From Neobacillus niacini (GTDB lineage: Bacteria; Bacillota; Bacilli; Bacillales; Cytobacillaceae): DNA of 64,000 bases. The stretch is taken from positions 814,001 through 878,000 of the forward strand of contig NZ_JAUSZN010000001.1 in NCBI RefSeq assembly GCF_030817595.1, given 5' to 3'. This document shows, in pieces, positions 36,513 through 46,584 of the stretch. The position numbers were made by a program, and so were the translations under genes. Below the pieces are notes generated by a model. That model was not told the origin of the DNA, ran no database searches, and worked only from the letters and a program-made list of their open reading frames with translations. Within the stretch, counting starts at the first letter, position 1; every line of letters starts with the position of its first letter.

Positions 36513-37703
36513 GTGTCCAGTACTATTTTGGAGCGATTTTTAAACGAAAACCTAGAAGATCTAAAAGGTAAGGGTCTATATAATGTCATCGATCCATTAG
36601 AAAGTCCAAATGGTCCAATGATTACAATAAATGGTAAACAGTTAGTTAATCTTTCATCAAATAACTATTTAGGGTTAGCAACCGATGAACGTTTGAAGCA
36701 AGCAGCTAAGGATGCCATTGAAACTTACGGTGTTGGTGCCGGCGCAGTTCGTACCATTAACGGTACATTAAAACTTCACGTAGAATTAGAAGAAAAATTA
36801 GCCGAATTCAAACATACAGAAGCAGCAATCGCTTATCAATCAGGCTTTAATTGTAATATGGCCGCGATTTCTGCGGTAATGGATAAAAATGATGCGATTT
36901 TATCTGACGAATTAAACCACGCTTCTATTATTGATGGCTGCCGCTTATCCAAAGCAAAGATTATCCGCGTTAATCATTCTGATATGGAAGATTTACGAAG
37001 AAAGGCCAAGGAAGCGAAGGAATCAGGTCAATACAATAAAATCATGGTTATTACCGATGGTGTATTCTCCATGGACGGGGACATTGCATTATTACCTGAA
37101 ATCGTAAAAATTGCTGAAGAATTCGATCTTATTACATATGTAGACGATGCACATGGATCAGGTGTCCTTGGTGATGGTGCCGGTACAGTTAAGCATTTCG
37201 GCTTGTCTGATAAAATCGATTTCCAAATCGGTACGCTATCAAAAGCGATTGGTGTAGTAGGCGGATATGTAGCAGGGAAGAAAAATTTAATTGATTGGTT
37301 AAAGGTCCGCAGCCGCCCGTTCCTATTCTCTACATCACTCACACCAGCAGATGTAGCAGCAAGTAAACGTTCCATTGAAATCTTAATGGAAAGTAACGAG
37401 CTTAATAAAAAGCTTTGGGAAAATGGAGATTACCTGAAAAAAGGCTTAAAGGGATTAGGCTTTAATATCGGTAACAGTGAAACACCGATTACACCATGTA
37501 TTATTGGCGACGAAGCTCTTACGCAGCAATTTAGCAAACGATTAAATGAAGAGGGAGTATATGCAAAAGCGATTGTTTTCCCAACCGTACCTCAAGGAAC
37601 AGGACGGGTTCGCAATATGCCGACTGCAGCACATACAAAAGAAATGCTTGATCAAGCGATTGCGACCTATGAGAAAGTCGGTAAGGAAATGGGGATTATT
37701 TAA
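36513..37703 (+). CDS. kbl: glycine C-acetyltransferase (2-amino-3-ketobutyrate CoA ligase)
   Basis: PLP enzyme splitting 2-amino-3-oxobutyrate with CoA into glycine and acetyl-CoA, the second step of threonine breakdown. It has [20 protein letters not shown] with the PLP-binding Asp/His, and the lysine in [13 protein letters not shown] (about residue 243). GTG start at 36513 behind AAGGGGGAA. 396 residues is normal. The partner threonine dehydrogenase follows 50 nt downstream. Confidence 0.9.
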   Translation: MSSTILERFLNENLEDLKGKGLYNVIDPLESPNGPMITINGKQLVNLSSNNYLGLATDERLKQAAKDAIETYGVGAGAVRTINGTLKLHVELEEKLAEFKHTEAAIAYQSGFNCNMAAISAVMDKNDAILSDELNHASIIDGCRLSKAKIIRVNHSDMEDLRRKAKEAKESGQYNKIMVITDGVFSMDGDIALLPEIVKIAEEFDLITYVDDAHGSGVLGDGAGTVKHFGLSDKIDFQIGTLSKAIGVVGGYVAGKKNLIDWLKVRSRPFLFSTSLTPADVAASKRSIEILMESNELNKKLWENGDYLKKGLKGLGFNIGNSETPITPCIIGDEALTQQFSKRLNEEGVYAKAIVFPTVPQGTGRVRNMPTAAHTKEMLDQAIATYEKVGKEMGII

Positions 37704-37753
37704 TACCCTTCGCTGGACGAATTGCATGAGATAAGTGAGGAGGACGGAGAAGA

Positions 37754-38731
37754 ATGAAACGGATATTAATTACTGGTGCACTCGGACAAATTGGTTCCGA
37801 GCTCACTATGAAATTACGGGAAACGTATGGGTATGATAATGTAATTGCTACTGATATTAGAAAGAATGACAGTGAAGCAGCACAGAGCGGTCCATTTGAA
37901 ACTTTAGATGTTACAGATTTAAACAAGATGGGCGACATTGCGAAAAAATACAAGGTTGATACGATCATGCACTTAGCCGCACTATTGTCGGCAACAGCGG
38001 AGGCAAAACCAGTCTTAGCTTGGAATTTAAATATGGGCGGGTTGATGAATGCATTAGAAACGGCAAGGGAGCTTAATGCCCAATTTTTCACTCCAAGTTC
38101 GATTGGTGCATTTGGACCGTCTACACCGAAAGACAGCACACCACAGGATACGATTATGCGTCCCACGACCATGTACGGCGTAAATAAAGTAGCTGGCGAG
38201 CTTTTAGGCGATTACTATTATCACAAATTTGGAGTCGACACGAGGGGACTTCGTTTCCCAGGCTTAATTTCACACGTAGCACTGCCTGGCGGCGGCACCA
38301 CAGATTATGCTGTGGAAATCTACTATGAAGCCATCAAAAACGGACGATATACATCGTATATTGATAAAGGTACGTATATGGATATGATGTATATGCCTGA
38401 TGCACTAAATGCGATTATCGATTTGATGGAAGCTGACCCATGCCGGCTTAAGCACCGTAACTCATTCAATGTAACTGCAATGAGCTTTGATCCAGAAGAA
38501 ATTGCAAACGAGATTAGAAAACACATACCAGGATTCAAACTCACTTATCAGGTGGATCCTGTCCGCCAAAAAATTGCCGACAGTTGGCCAAATTCGATCG
38601 ATGCTATTGCAGCAGAGGAAGAGTGGGGCTTCAAATTCGAATATGACCTAGCGAGAATGACTGAAGATATGATTAATAAGTTAACGAATAAATTGACCGT
38701 TAACAAAACCAAAACAAGTGGTATCCAATGA
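37754..38731 (+). CDS. tdh: L-threonine 3-dehydrogenase, short-chain (epimerase-like) type
   Basis: Oxidises threonine to 2-amino-3-oxobutyrate with NAD+. This is the SDR/GalE-like form: [12 protein letters not shown] nucleotide motif, the Tyr-Lys pair in [11 protein letters not shown], and [11 protein letters not shown] with the catalytic Ser/Thr. 325 residues. Follows kbl with a GAGGAGGACGGAG site; together they form a two-gene threonine-to-glycine unit. A strong terminator follows. The function is not the zinc-dependent MDR-type Tdh of E. coli. Confidence 0.88.
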   Translation: MKRILITGALGQIGSELTMKLRETYGYDNVIATDIRKNDSEAAQSGPFETLDVTDLNKMGDIAKKYKVDTIMHLAALLSATAEAKPVLAWNLNMGGLMNALETARELNAQFFTPSSIGAFGPSTPKDSTPQDTIMRPTTMYGVNKVAGELLGDYYYHKFGVDTRGLRFPGLISHVALPGGGTTDYAVEIYYEAIKNGRYTSYIDKGTYMDMMYMPDALNAIIDLMEADPCRLKHRNSFNVTAMSFDPEEIANEIRKHIPGFKLTYQVDPVRQKIADSWPNSIDAIAAEEEWGFKFEYDLARMTEDMINKLTNKLTVNKTKTSGIQ

Positions 38732-38738
38732 AAAGTTG

Positions 38739-38772
38739 AAAGATGACCGGATATTTTCGGTCATCTTTTTTT
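38739..38772 (+). terminator. terminator after tdh
   Basis: AAGATGACCG/CGGTCATCTT with T8; outer GTTGAA/TTCAAC arms could extend it to 38735-38780. Confidence 0.88.
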
Positions 38773-38798
38773 ATTTCAACTGGAGTGACCGACCGATT

Positions 38799-38935
38799 GT
38801 AGAACCTGTACACTTTTTTGTAGAAACTGTATGCTTTTTTGTAGAACCTGTACACTTTTTTGTAGAAACTGTAAGCTTTTTTGTAGAACCTGTACGCTTT
38901 TTTGTAGAACCTGTACGCTTTTGCATAAAAGCTGT
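38799..38935. repeat. 21-bp tandem repeat array
   Basis: Six copies of GTAGAAnCTGTAnnCTTTTTT, starting at 38799, 38820, 38841, 38862, 38883 and 38904, and a seventh, degraded copy at 38925. Copies 1/3 and 2/4 are more alike (ACC versus AAC), suggesting growth by duplication of a 42-bp pair. It lies between the tdh and selD terminators. The frame across it is open because 21 is a multiple of 3, but no ribosome site precedes it. Confidence 0.9.
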
Positions 38936-38964
38936 AAGGTTTTATTCTTGCATCATCTTTAACA

Positions 38965-38997
38965 AGAAAAAAACAGCGTAGCCCATGCCACGCTGTT
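38965..38997 (-). terminator. terminator of selD
   Basis: AACAGCGT/ACGCTGTT hairpin overlapping the selD stop, with T7 on the minus strand. Confidence 0.88.
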
Positions 38998-40048
38998 ACC
39001 TCATTGCATAAATTAAATTCTCTTTCTTTTCCGTAACCCTGCCGATAATGGCGGCATGGTGTTTACCGGCAGAATGGAGGTTATTCACGTACTGAACAGC
39101 TTCTTCTTCACTCATCGAAACAAGAAGTCCTCCAGAAGTAATCGCATCACAAAGAACTAATTGTTCCTCTGGCAAAAGATCTTTATAGACAACATCATTA
39201 ATTAACCATTTATGATTGGATTTTGAACCTCCAGGTACAACTCCATCCCTGGCTAACTCTAATGCACCTTCAAGGATTGGAACTTTAGAGTAGTTGATTT
39301 CAAAGCTCACATTACTTCCACGCGCCATCTCACTGCTATGGCCAAGTAACCCGAATCCTGTTACATCCGTTACAGCATGTGGGTGGTAGTTCGTCAACAC
39401 CTCAGCAGCGGTTTTGTTTAACTCAGCCATTGTATCGGTAACAATTTGTTCTTGTTCCGCCGTAACGACACTACGTTTAATCCCAGTGGTAATAATACCA
39501 ACGCCAATCGGCTTTGTAATCACTAATACATCACCAGGCTTAGCTCCAACGTTCTTCCAAACCTTATCAGGATGAACGATTCCCGTTACAGATAGACCAA
39601 ATTTTGGCTCTTGGTCATCAATAGAATGACCTCCGACCGTTAAGGCGCCAGCTTCTTTTACTTTATCGGCTGCACCACGCAGTATATCGGAAAGCATCTC
39701 AGGACCGAGTTTTTTTATTGGATAACCTACAATATTTAGAACTGTTTTCGGTTCTCCACCCATTGCATAAACATCGCTTAAGGCGTTGGCAGCGGTAATC
39801 TGTCCAAACATATATGGGTCGTCCACAATTGGGGTAAAGTAATCGACCGTTTGAATAAGGGCAATCGAGTCCGTTAACTGATACACTCCTGCATCATCAG
39901 AAGTTTCGTGTCCCACTAATAACTCAGGAACAGGGTCTTGCTTTGGTAAATGACGCAAAACTTGCGCCAGGTCCTCAGGACCAATTTTACAGCCTCAGCC
40001 CGCTTTAGTTGATAAAGAGGTTAGGCGTATTTTCTCTTGCTCACTCAT
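38996..40048 (-). CDS. selD: selenide, water dikinase (selenophosphate synthetase), itself a selenoprotein
   Basis: Makes selenophosphate from selenide and ATP, the donor for Sec-tRNA and selenouridine. Starting at ATG 40048 (GGAGGTGGAACG upstream), codon 18 is TGA in the active site TKAG-U18-GCKIGPEDL, the position of E. coli Cys17, with Lys21 equivalent to the catalytic Lys20. The rest (LVGHETSDDAGVYQL, AANALSDVYAMGGEP) is typical. 350 residues with Sec; a caller that stops at TGA starts at 39958. A 5-bp hairpin follows TGA. Divergent from the SelW-like gene, consistent with shared selenium control. Confidence 0.93.
39970..39982 (-). other. bSECIS-like hairpin of selD
   Basis: Begins 12 nt after TGA: GGTCC-TGA-GGACC, or a 4-bp stem with a five-base CTGAG loop. 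Confidence 0.55.
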
Positions 40049-40201
40049 CGTTCCACCTCCATTTATTAGTATAACTGTTTCGAAAAAAAACTGCACACAC
40101 TATGAACAAGCAAAAGATTTGCATGGAAAATAACGTTGCGATAAAATATTTTTACTATAGTGATGTAGGAAATTAGATTTATGTAATGGAGGAGTAAAAA
40201 G

Positions 40202-40441
40202 ATGAGCAACTATCATGTTATTGTTGAATTCTGCATGCAATGAAACTACGCACCTAAAGCCGCGGGTCTCGCGGAAGAACTTTTTACACACTTTAACCGT
40301 AACATTGGAAAAATGGAATTAATCCCTGTTTCAGGCGGGGCATTCGAAGTAACTGTCAATGGGGAAAAAATCTATTCTAAGTTAGATACAGGGGTGTTTC
40401 CTGACACCGACGATATCATTAATAAAATATCACAAAAATAA
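40202..40441 (+). CDS. SelW/Rdx-family selenoprotein (CxxU)
   Basis: A 79-residue thioredoxin-like-fold redox protein if TGA at 40241-40243 is read as Sec. The sequence opens MSNYHVIVEFC11-MQ-U14-NYAPKAAGLAEEL, exactly the CxxU motif of SelW/SelT/SelH relatives, and has the FEVTVNGEKIYSK strand and GVFPDTDDII typical of Rdx proteins. AATGGAGGAG precedes ATG 40202. A textbook SECIS follows the TGA. The gene diverges from selD and is followed by its own terminator. Gene callers that treat TGA as stop leave this stretch empty. Confidence 0.92.
40260..40274 (+). other. bSECIS hairpin of the SelW-like gene
   Basis: Starts 16 nt after TGA: CCGCG-GGUCU-CGCGG, with a 5-bp GC stem and GU in the apical loop. 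It is the clearest of the five. Confidence 0.8.
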
Positions 40442-40446
40442 ACATT

Positions 40447-40478
40447 ACCCTCATATCAACCATTTGGTATGAGGGTTT
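40447..40478 (+). terminator. terminator after the SelW-like gene
   Basis: ACCCTCATA/TATGAGGGT stem followed by TT. Confidence 0.75.
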
Positions 40479-40542
40479 ATTAATGTAGTAACAATATTAT
40501 GTTAACCGAAAAATCGCAAAAAAAATAATGCCGTAAGATAAC

Positions 40543-40935
40543 TTAAGGCAATGTAATGTAGCAGTTTTTCCCTGGACCTTTTTCATTTTTCGAAATAAGA
40601 ACCTCTAATATACCATTAATATAATTTGCACTTACTTTTTGATTAATAACCTCAAAGGGGAACTCGATAGTACGTATTTTCTTATGTTGATTAGAGGAAG
40701 TGGAAGATTTACCAGCAGTGATAACAAGCTTATGGTCTTCAATAAAAACCTTAATTTCCGAGCTGTTATACTCGTTAAGTAATGCCTCCACGATCCATTC
40801 TTTGTCAGTCTCATATAAATCAATTCGAAATTGAATCAGGTCATCTTGTGTAGTTAGAGGATCGAGGCAGTAGTTTTCCAACCACTTTTCCACAAGGTCA
40901 AAATCGATGGGCTGTATATTTTTTTTGGATTTCAT
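40543..40935 (-). CDS. cotM: Hsp20-fold spore protein, CotM-like
   Basis: A 130-residue alpha-crystallin/Hsp20-type protein. The core DLYETDKEWIVEALL, then VFIEDHKLVITAG and INGILEVLISKNEKG follow the strand order of small heat-shock domains. Start ATG 40935 with AAGGGGGA. B. subtilis CotM, a spore outer-coat protein of this fold, lies directly beside sspP-sspO-citB in my recollection, and sspP lies 1.7 kb downstream here, so the name is by context. The selA gene has been inserted between them. Confidence 0.65.
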   Translation of the reverse strand: MKSKKNIQPIDFDLVEKWLENYCLDPLTTQDDLIQFRIDLYETDKEWIVEALLNEYNSSEIKVFIEDHKLVITAGKSSTSSNQHKKIRTIEFPFEVINQKVSANYINGILEVLISKNEKGPGKNCYITLP

Positions 40936-41031
40936 AGCAATCCCCCTTGCATGGTTTATTTTATTCATTCAGAATGAAAGGGTGTAATGAAAAGCAGGAC
41001 TAAAGTAGGTATAGTAAAGGAGTTTTTTTTG

Positions 41032-42438
41032 GTGAAAGAATGGTTACGCTCAATCCCGGCGGTACATGAACTACAAAACCACAAGCAGTTCGAATCCCTC
41101 CTAAGGGAGAATCATTTGGATGTTACCCAATTAACAAAGCATTTAAAGGAAGCACTTGATCAAATAAGATCATTACTAATAAATGGAGAATGGAATGGCG
41201 CCATCCCGGGTACAAATCAGTTTATAGAGGATGTTTTTCAACTATTAGGCGGCAATATTAAGAAACAATATTCTTATACCCTTGAAAGAGTAATTAATGC
41301 GACAGGAACCATCCTTCATACGAATCTTGGAAGAGCAAGGCTGAGTGACAACGCCATCCAGCATGTTGTGGAAACAGCCCAAAATTACTCAAACCTTGAA
41401 TACAAGTTAGATGAAGGGGAGCGTGGATCCAGGCATAGCCATGTAGAAGCACTTCTTAAAGAAATTACCGGTGCAGAGGCGGCAATGGTCGTTAATAATA
41501 ATGCGGCAGCTGTTTATCTTGTTTTAAGAGCGCTTGCAGAAAATAAAGAAGTCATTGTTTCACGAGGACAGTTAGTAGAAATTGGCGGCTCATTTCGGAT
41601 CTCTTCCATTATGGAAGAGAGTGGAGCGAAATTAGTCGAAGTCGGAACTACAAATAAAACTCATTTATATGATTATGAAAAAGCTCTAAATTCTGAAACG
41701 GCTATTGTCATGAAAGTACATACAAGTAATTTCAAGGTGGTTGGTTTTACCAAATCAGTCGAAACAGAAGACCTTATTAGACTGACTCAATCTTGTAACG
41801 ATGTTATTTTTTATGAAGACCTTGGGAGCGGTGCCCTTTTCGACTTCAGAAAGCATGGAATTGGAGATGAACCCGTTGTAAGCGAGGTCATTGGAATGGG
41901 TGCAGATCTTGTTACTTTTAGTGGGGATAAGCTCCTGGGTGGACCTCAAGCAGGAATTATTGCTGGAAAGAAGAAAATCATAGATATTCTAAAAAAACAT
42001 CAATTAGCACGCGTGGTTCGCGTAGATAAAATGACTCTAGCCGCGTTAGAAGGTACGCTAATTGATTATGCACGCGGGGAACATGGTGTACATAACATTC
42101 CCACCATCCATGATTTATTAGTTTCTATTGATATATTAGACGAAAGAACGAAGAGGTTTGTTACAAAATTGTTACAAGACACAAATGATTTTGAGGCCAA
42201 AATTTTTCCTGGTACAAGTCAAGTAGGCGGGGGAACAATGCCGGATGTGCAACTGCCGACCCTGGTGATTGCTCTTAAACATCATACCTTAACAGCAGAA
42301 CAGGTTGGAAGAAAATTAAGAACACAATATAAACCAGCCATTGTTGGACGAATTCAAAAAGATGAATTCATCATTGATTTAAGAACAGTTACCGAGGACG
42401 AAGAGCATCTTTTACAAGAAGCCTTACTTCAATTATAA
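41032..42438 (+). CDS. selA: L-seryl-tRNA(Sec) selenium transferase
   Basis: Pyridoxal-phosphate enzyme converting Ser-tRNA(Sec) to Sec-tRNA(Sec) with selenophosphate. The core has INATGTILHTNLGRA, GERGSRHSHVE, VNNNAAAVYL and the PLP Lys in SGDKLLGGPQAG. 468 residues, starting GTG 41032 behind AAGGAG; an in-frame ATG at 40987 lacks a site. The usual partner selB does not follow: after selA there are only a terminator, a repeat and sspP. With selD this shows the cell makes Sec. Confidence 0.93.
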   Translation: MKEWLRSIPAVHELQNHKQFESLLRENHLDVTQLTKHLKEALDQIRSLLINGEWNGAIPGTNQFIEDVFQLLGGNIKKQYSYTLERVINATGTILHTNLGRARLSDNAIQHVVETAQNYSNLEYKLDEGERGSRHSHVEALLKEITGAEAAMVVNNNAAAVYLVLRALAENKEVIVSRGQLVEIGGSFRISSIMEESGAKLVEVGTTNKTHLYDYEKALNSETAIVMKVHTSNFKVVGFTKSVETEDLIRLTQSCNDVIFYEDLGSGALFDFRKHGIGDEPVVSEVIGMGADLVTFSGDKLLGGPQAGIIAGKKKIIDILKKHQLARVVRVDKMTLAALEGTLIDYARGEHGVHNIPTIHDLLVSIDILDERTKRFVTKLLQDTNDFEAKIFPGTSQVGGGTMPDVQLPTLVIALKHHTLTAEQVGRKLRTQYKPAIVGRIQKDEFIIDLRTVTEDEEHLLQEALLQL

Positions 42439-42442
42439 AAGC

Positions 42443-42470
42443 AACCCCCTCATTGGTCTAGAGGGGGTTA
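42443..42470 (+). terminator. terminator after selA
   Basis: AACCCCCTC/GAGGGGGTT stem; weak T run. Confidence 0.75.
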
Positions 42471-42519
42471 GCACTATTTCAAAGGTCCGATAATATATAT
42501 TTTTATCTATGAGAAATAT

Positions 42520-42630
42520 CCGGGAACAGGCTCCATCGGCTCGGGGTCATAAGACAATCCGTCCAGAAGGTTAAAGAACAACCTTCCAGCCGGCTTATGC
42601 CTGTCGCCGATAGGTAGGCGCCTTCCGCTT
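42520..42630. repeat. intergenic repeat with nested palindromes
   Basis: A GC-richer stretch with nested arms: GAAGGTT/AACCTTC (about 42566-42586), CATAAG/CTTATG and GGCGCC-bearing ends. It resembles the long intergenic repeats common in Bacillaceae. A selC (tRNA-Sec) reading was considered and rejected because no acceptor/CCA pairing and no TCA anticodon stem-loop appear. Confidence 0.6.
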
Positions 42631-42771
42631 TTACATATCATGATGTGATTTACTTTTTTGGCGAGTATGGTTGCGGTTCTTTACTTTTTTCGATCCGCTT
42701 AAAGGCTCAGGCTGACCAGACGTCTTTGGTTGATTTCTACGCATATCTTTGCCGTCGTTTTTGTTCACCAT
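42631..42771 (-). CDS. sspP: small acid-soluble spore protein P
   Basis: A 46-residue basic spore protein. The segment [16 protein letters not shown] followed by HTRQK is essentially identical to SspP of B. subtilis. Start taken as ATG 42771 (MVNKNDG, aligned with MTNKN in B. subtilis); ATG 42777 is two codons longer. GGAGGAGGG is upstream. Together with sspO it is made in the forespore. Too short for the usual ORF cut-off. Confidence 0.9.
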   Translation of the reverse strand: MVNKNDGKDMRRNQPKTSGQPEPLSGSKKVKNRNHTRQKSKSHHDM

Positions 42772-42888
42772 TTTCATCCCTCCTCCTATATTGTTAGGAT
42801 GCAATGCCGGAGACTTTTTATGCTGAATAATTTGTTGTGGCGCTGTGCAATTTAACGTTATAGAAACGTGAGGGGAGTGAAACAGTCA

Positions 42889-43167
42889 ATGCCTGAGATT
42901 GATCGATTTCCATATAATAAGGATAAGCAGCAGGCTTTTCAGGCTGCTCAGCAGGGCTATGAAGAAGCACAGGGATTATTTAAAACGATCATTAGTGACA
43001 GTGCCAGTTACGGTCACCAATTAAAGCATTTAAAAGAAGAAGTTAATGAAGCTTATCAGCAAATTGAAAATGCATTAGAAGTGGCTTCAGAGCACCAAAG
43101 AGCACAGCTCGAGCGCTTTCAACAAGATTTGCAGAGCATCGTAGAAGAAGTAAATCTTACTGAATAG
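42889..43167 (+). CDS. small coiled-coil protein of unknown function
   Basis: A 92-residue, Gln/Glu-rich helical protein (AQQGYEEAQGLFKTIIS; LKHLKEEVNEAYQQIENAL), predicted coiled coil, no membrane segment or Cys. Start ATG 42889 with GAGGGGAG about 11 nt upstream; a GTG at 42868 is possible. Similar small helical proteins are found near spore genes in Bacillus. It diverges from sspP. Function unknown. Confidence 0.65.
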   Translation: MPEIDRFPYNKDKQQAFQAAQQGYEEAQGLFKTIISDSASYGHQLKHLKEEVNEAYQQIENALEVASEHQRAQLERFQQDLQSIVEEVNLTE

Positions 43168-43174
43168 CATATTT

Positions 43175-43202
43175 AAAAAGCAGGGGATTACTCCTGCTTT
43201 TT
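43175..43202 (+). terminator. terminator of the coiled-coil gene
   Basis: AAAAAGCAGG/CCTGCTTTTT stem. Confidence 0.85.
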
Positions 43203-43212
43203 GTCTGCCAAT

Positions 43213-43254
43213 CAAGCTCTAGCGCCCAGCGACTAGTGTAGGGCGCTTCCGCCT
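43213..43254. repeat. short intergenic palindrome (repeat fragment)
   Basis: AGCGCCC-N13-GGGCGCT followed by TCCGCC and T5, a common Bacillaceae intergenic repeat end. It can also terminate sspO transcription. Confidence 0.6.
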
Positions 43255-43261
43255 TTTTATT

Positions 43262-43411
43262 TTATTGATTCTTTTTACGTTTTTTATTGTTCATTTTTTC
43301 TTTGATTGTTAAAGGTTCGTTAGACATTTCTTCATTATATCCAGCACCCATACCTTGACCTTTTGCTGCATTTGCGCCCGGAATTACATGATTTGACTTC
43401 TTTCGTTGCAT
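43262..43411 (-). CDS. sspO: small acid-soluble spore protein O
   Basis: A 49-residue basic spore protein with [28 protein letters not shown] and a KKRKKNQ end, matching B. subtilis SspO. ATG 43411 behind GGAGGTG. Divergent from citB, as in B. subtilis. Deposited in the forespore; too short for the default ORF cut-off. Confidence 0.92.
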   Translation of the reverse strand: MQRKKSNHVIPGANAAKGQGMGAGYNEEMSNEPLTIKEKMNNKKRKKNQ

Positions 43412-43764
43412 GCCATTCACCTCCTATAAGAATTCCGTAGAATTCTCACTGATAAAGATAATATTTCCTTTTAAGTAAAAATAAATGACAACAAAAAAGT
43501 TTTTTGAGATAATAAATATGACGCAATTCTAATCTTTAAGACTATTCAGTTATACGGCATTATAAGATTTTTCTAAATATTTTGAACAATATACATAAAA
43601 AACATAAGAAAAACTTATCAATCGCAATAACTTTCTTGTTATTTACTTATGTAAAAGGTTGTATTAAGATTAGAATTGTGAGAAAAGTAGGGATGGATAG
43701 GAATTTTCAAACTTTTCGACTTTTCGTTAATTTAATTAATGATGACGAATGAGGGGGTTTCACT
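43412..43764. promoter_or_regulatory. sspO-citB intergenic control region
   Basis: 353 bases without a gene. It contains a CcpC-like box (43604-43618) and A/T-rich promoter candidates for citB in the last 130 nt, such as TTGTTA and TTAATTTAATTAATG. No CodY site or other structure could be assigned. Confidence 0.55.
43604..43618. promoter_or_regulatory. CcpC-like operator upstream of citB
   Basis: ATAA-GAAAAAC-TTAT, the ATAA-N7-TTAT form recognised by the citrate-responsive repressor CcpC. It stands 146 nt before the citB start. Confidence 0.6.
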
Positions 43765-46476
43765 ATGGTGAAAAATGATGTATTTAATGCACGCACTTCC
43801 TTCGAAGTGAACGGTAAACGTTATCACTATTACCGCTTAAGTGCACTTGAAGAAGCTGGTCTTGGCAACGTTACTAAATTGCCATATTCCGTAAAAGTAT
43901 TACTTGAATCTGTGCTTCGTCAATACGATGGCCGTGTCATCGCAAAGGAGCACGTTGAAAACTTAGCAAAATGGGGAACAGATGAGCTTAAAGAAGTGGA
44001 TGTTCCATTCAAGCCATCTCGCGTAATCCTACAAGACTTTACTGGTGTTCCTGCAGTAGTTGACCTTGCTTCTCTACGTAAAGCAATGGCAGACCTTGGC
44101 GGCAACCCAGATAAAATTAATCCAGAAAAAACAGTTGACCTTGTTATCGACCACTCTGTACAGGTAGATGCTTACGGCTCTGCTGACTCTCTACGTGTTA
44201 ACATGGATTATGAATTTGAACGTAATGCTGAGCGTTACCAGTTCCTAAGCTGGGCTCAAAAATCATTCAATAACTATCGTGCTGTTCCACCAGCAACTGG
44301 TATCGTACACCAAGTTAACCTTGAGTACTTAGCAGATGTGGTACACGTAGCTGAGACAGCTGACGGTGAATTAGAAGCATATCCAGATACATTAGTTGGT
44401 ACTGACTCCCACACTACTATGATCAATGGTATTGGTGTTTTAGGATGGGGTGTTGGTGGTATTGAGGCAGAAGCAGGAATGCTTGGACAGCCTTCTTACT
44501 TCCCAGTTCCAGAAGTTGTCGGTGTTAAATTAACTGGTGAGCTTCCAAATGGTGCAACTGCAACTGACTTAGCATTAAAAGTAACTCAAGTGCTTCGCAG
44601 CCACGGTGTGGTTGGTAAGTTTGTTGAGTTCTTCGGTCCTGGGGTATCTGTACTTCCATTAGCAGACCGTGCAACAATCGCTAACATGGCTCCAGAATAT
44701 GGCGCAACTTGTGGTTTCTTCCCAATCGATGGAGAATCATTAGAGTATATGCGCTTAACTGGCCGTGAAGAAAGCCATATCCAAGTAGTAGAAGAGTACT
44801 GCAAAGCAAATAGCCTTTTCTTCGATCCATCATTTGAGCCAGTTTACACTGATGTGATTGAAATCGACCTTTCTGTAATTGAGGCAAATCTTTCTGGTCC
44901 TAAGCGTCCACAAGATTTAATTCCACTTTCAAAAATGAAAGAAGAATTTGTTAAGGCTGTTTCAGCTCCACAAGGAAACCAAGGCTTCGGCTTACAAGCA
45001 GATGAGCTTGAAAAGTCTGCTGTCGTAAACTTCCAAAATGGTGACGAAACAACGATTAAAACTGGTGCAGTAGCTATCGCTTCTATCACTAGCTGTACAA
45101 ATACATCTAACCCTTACGTTCTAGTTGGGGCAGGTCTTGTTGCAAAGAAAGCTGTTGAACTTGGAATGGAAGTTCCAAAGTTTGTTAAAACTTCTTTAGC
45201 ACCAGGATCAAAGGTTGTAACTGGATATCTTCGTGATTCTGGATTACTTCCATATCTAGAGCAAATCGGCTTCAACCTTGTTGGTTACGGCTGTACAACA
45301 TGTATCGGTAACTCCGGTCCATTGAAAGAAGAAATTGAAAAGACAATCGCTGAAAATGATCTTTTAGTTACATCTGTTCTTTCAGGTAACCGTAACTTTG
45401 AAGGACGTATTCACCCGCTTGTAAAAGGTAACTACCTAGCTTCACCACCACTAGTTGTCGCTTATGCACTAGCTGGAACTGTGAACATTGATTTCGCTTC
45501 TGAAGCAATTGGTAAAGACAAAGACGGAAACGATGTATTCTTCAAGGATATTTGGCCATCAACTGCTGAAGTAAATGATGTAGTTAAACGTACTGTAACT
45601 CCTGAATTATTCCGCAGAGAATATGCGAATGTGTTCGGAGACAACAAGCGTTGGAACGAAATCCAAACGAGCAATGAGCCATTATATACTTGGGATGAAG
45701 ATTCCACTTATATTGCAAACCCACCATTCTTTGAAGGCTTATCACCTGAGCCAGGTACAGTTGAACCATTAACTGGACTTCGTGTGGTAGGTAAGTTTGG
45801 GGATTCAGTAACAACTGACCATATCTCTCCTGCAGGTGCTATTGGTAAGAATACACCAGCTGGTAAGTATTTATTAGAAAAAGGTGTTCAGCCTCGTGAC
45901 TTCAACTCTTATGGTTCTCGCCGTGGTAACCACGAAGTTATGATGCGTGGAACATTTGCAAACATTCGTATCCGTAACCAAATCGCACCTGGCACTGAAG
46001 GCGGCTTCACAACTTTCTGGCCAACTGGTGAAGTTACATCTATCTACGATGCTTGCATGAAGTACAAAGAAAACGGCACAGGACTTGTTGTTCTTGCTGG
46101 AAAAGACTACGGAATGGGCTCTTCACGTGACTGGGCTGCTAAAGGAACAAACCTTTTAGGCATTAAGACAGTTATTGCTGAAAGCTTTGAGCGTATTCAC
46201 CGTTCTAACCTTGTGCTAATGGGCGTGCTTCCTCTTCAATTTAAAGAGGGCGAAAGCGCTGAAACACTTGGTTTAACTGGTAAAGAAACGATCGATGTAC
46301 AAGTGGATGAAAACGTTAGACCACGTGATCTTCTAAAAGTTACAGCTACTGATGAAGCTGGAAACAAGAAGGAATTTGAAGTACTTGTTCGCTTCGATTC
46401 TGAAGTTGAAATTGATTACTACCGTCATGGCGGTATCCTTCCAATGGTACTTCGCGAAAAATTACAAGAAGCATAA
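43765..46476 (+). CDS. citB: aconitate hydratase
   Basis: TCA-cycle aconitase, also an RNA-binding iron sensor in Bacillus. The 903-residue protein carries the [4Fe-4S] ligands: Cys in [10 protein letters not shown] (about 445) and the CTTC pair in [13 protein letters not shown] (about 511 and 514). The C-terminal swivel has [11 protein letters not shown] and [18 protein letters not shown] 43765 with GAGGGGG. It diverges from sspO as in B. subtilis, and a CcpC-type site precedes it. Codon use is markedly biased toward common codons, as expected for an abundant enzyme. Confidence 0.95.
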   Translation: MVKNDVFNARTSFEVNGKRYHYYRLSALEEAGLGNVTKLPYSVKVLLESVLRQYDGRVIAKEHVENLAKWGTDELKEVDVPFKPSRVILQDFTGVPAVVDLASLRKAMADLGGNPDKINPEKTVDLVIDHSVQVDAYGSADSLRVNMDYEFERNAERYQFLSWAQKSFNNYRAVPPATGIVHQVNLEYLADVVHVAETADGELEAYPDTLVGTDSHTTMINGIGVLGWGVGGIEAEAGMLGQPSYFPVPEVVGVKLTGELPNGATATDLALKVTQVLRSHGVVGKFVEFFGPGVSVLPLADRATIANMAPEYGATCGFFPIDGESLEYMRLTGREESHIQVVEEYCKANSLFFDPSFEPVYTDVIEIDLSVIEANLSGPKRPQDLIPLSKMKEEFVKAVSAPQGNQGFGLQADELEKSAVVNFQNGDETTIKTGAVAIASITSCTNTSNPYVLVGAGLVAKKAVELGMEVPKFVKTSLAPGSKVVTGYLRDSGLLPYLEQIGFNLVGYGCTTCIGNSGPLKEEIEKTIAENDLLVTSVLSGNRNFEGRIHPLVKGNYLASPPLVVAYALAGTVNIDFASEAIGKDKDGNDVFFKDIWPSTAEVNDVVKRTVTPELFRREYANVFGDNKRWNEIQTSNEPLYTWDEDSTYIANPPFFEGLSPEPGTVEPLTGLRVVGKFGDSVTTDHISPAGAIGKNTPAGKYLLEKGVQPRDFNSYGSRRGNHEVMMRGTFANIRIRNQIAPGTEGGFTTFWPTGEVTSIYDACMKYKENGTGLVVLAGKDYGMGSSRDWAAKGTNLLGIKTVIAESFERIHRSNLVLMGVLPLQFKEGESAETLGLTGKETIDVQVDENVRPRDLLKVTATDEAGNKKEFEVLVRFDSEVEIDYYRHGGILPMVLREKLQEA

Positions 46477-46480
46477 TATT

Positions 46481-46516
46481 AAAAACCACCATGCAGCCTT
46501 TGCATGGTGGTTTTTT
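46481..46516 (+). terminator. terminator after citB
   Basis: AAACCACCATGCA/TGCATGGTGGTTT stem with T6. Confidence 0.92.
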
Positions 46517-46584
46517 CAGAGTAATAACAATATATTTTAGAGAAAAATATACTATTTACTTGTAGAGCGAAGGGTGCGGTGTAA

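Noticed and set aside
38799..38935. CRISPR array
   Set aside because: Head-to-tail 21-bp units with no spacers between them and no cas genes in the window.
38718..38981. ORF of 87 codons across the 21-bp repeats (VEPVHFFVET pattern)
   Set aside because: It is open only because the repeat unit is a multiple of three; no ribosome site, overlaps the tdh end and two terminators.
42520..42630. selC (tRNA-Sec) gene after selA
   Set aside because: The palindromes nest as an intergenic repeat; no CCA end, TCA anticodon loop or long acceptor arm was found.
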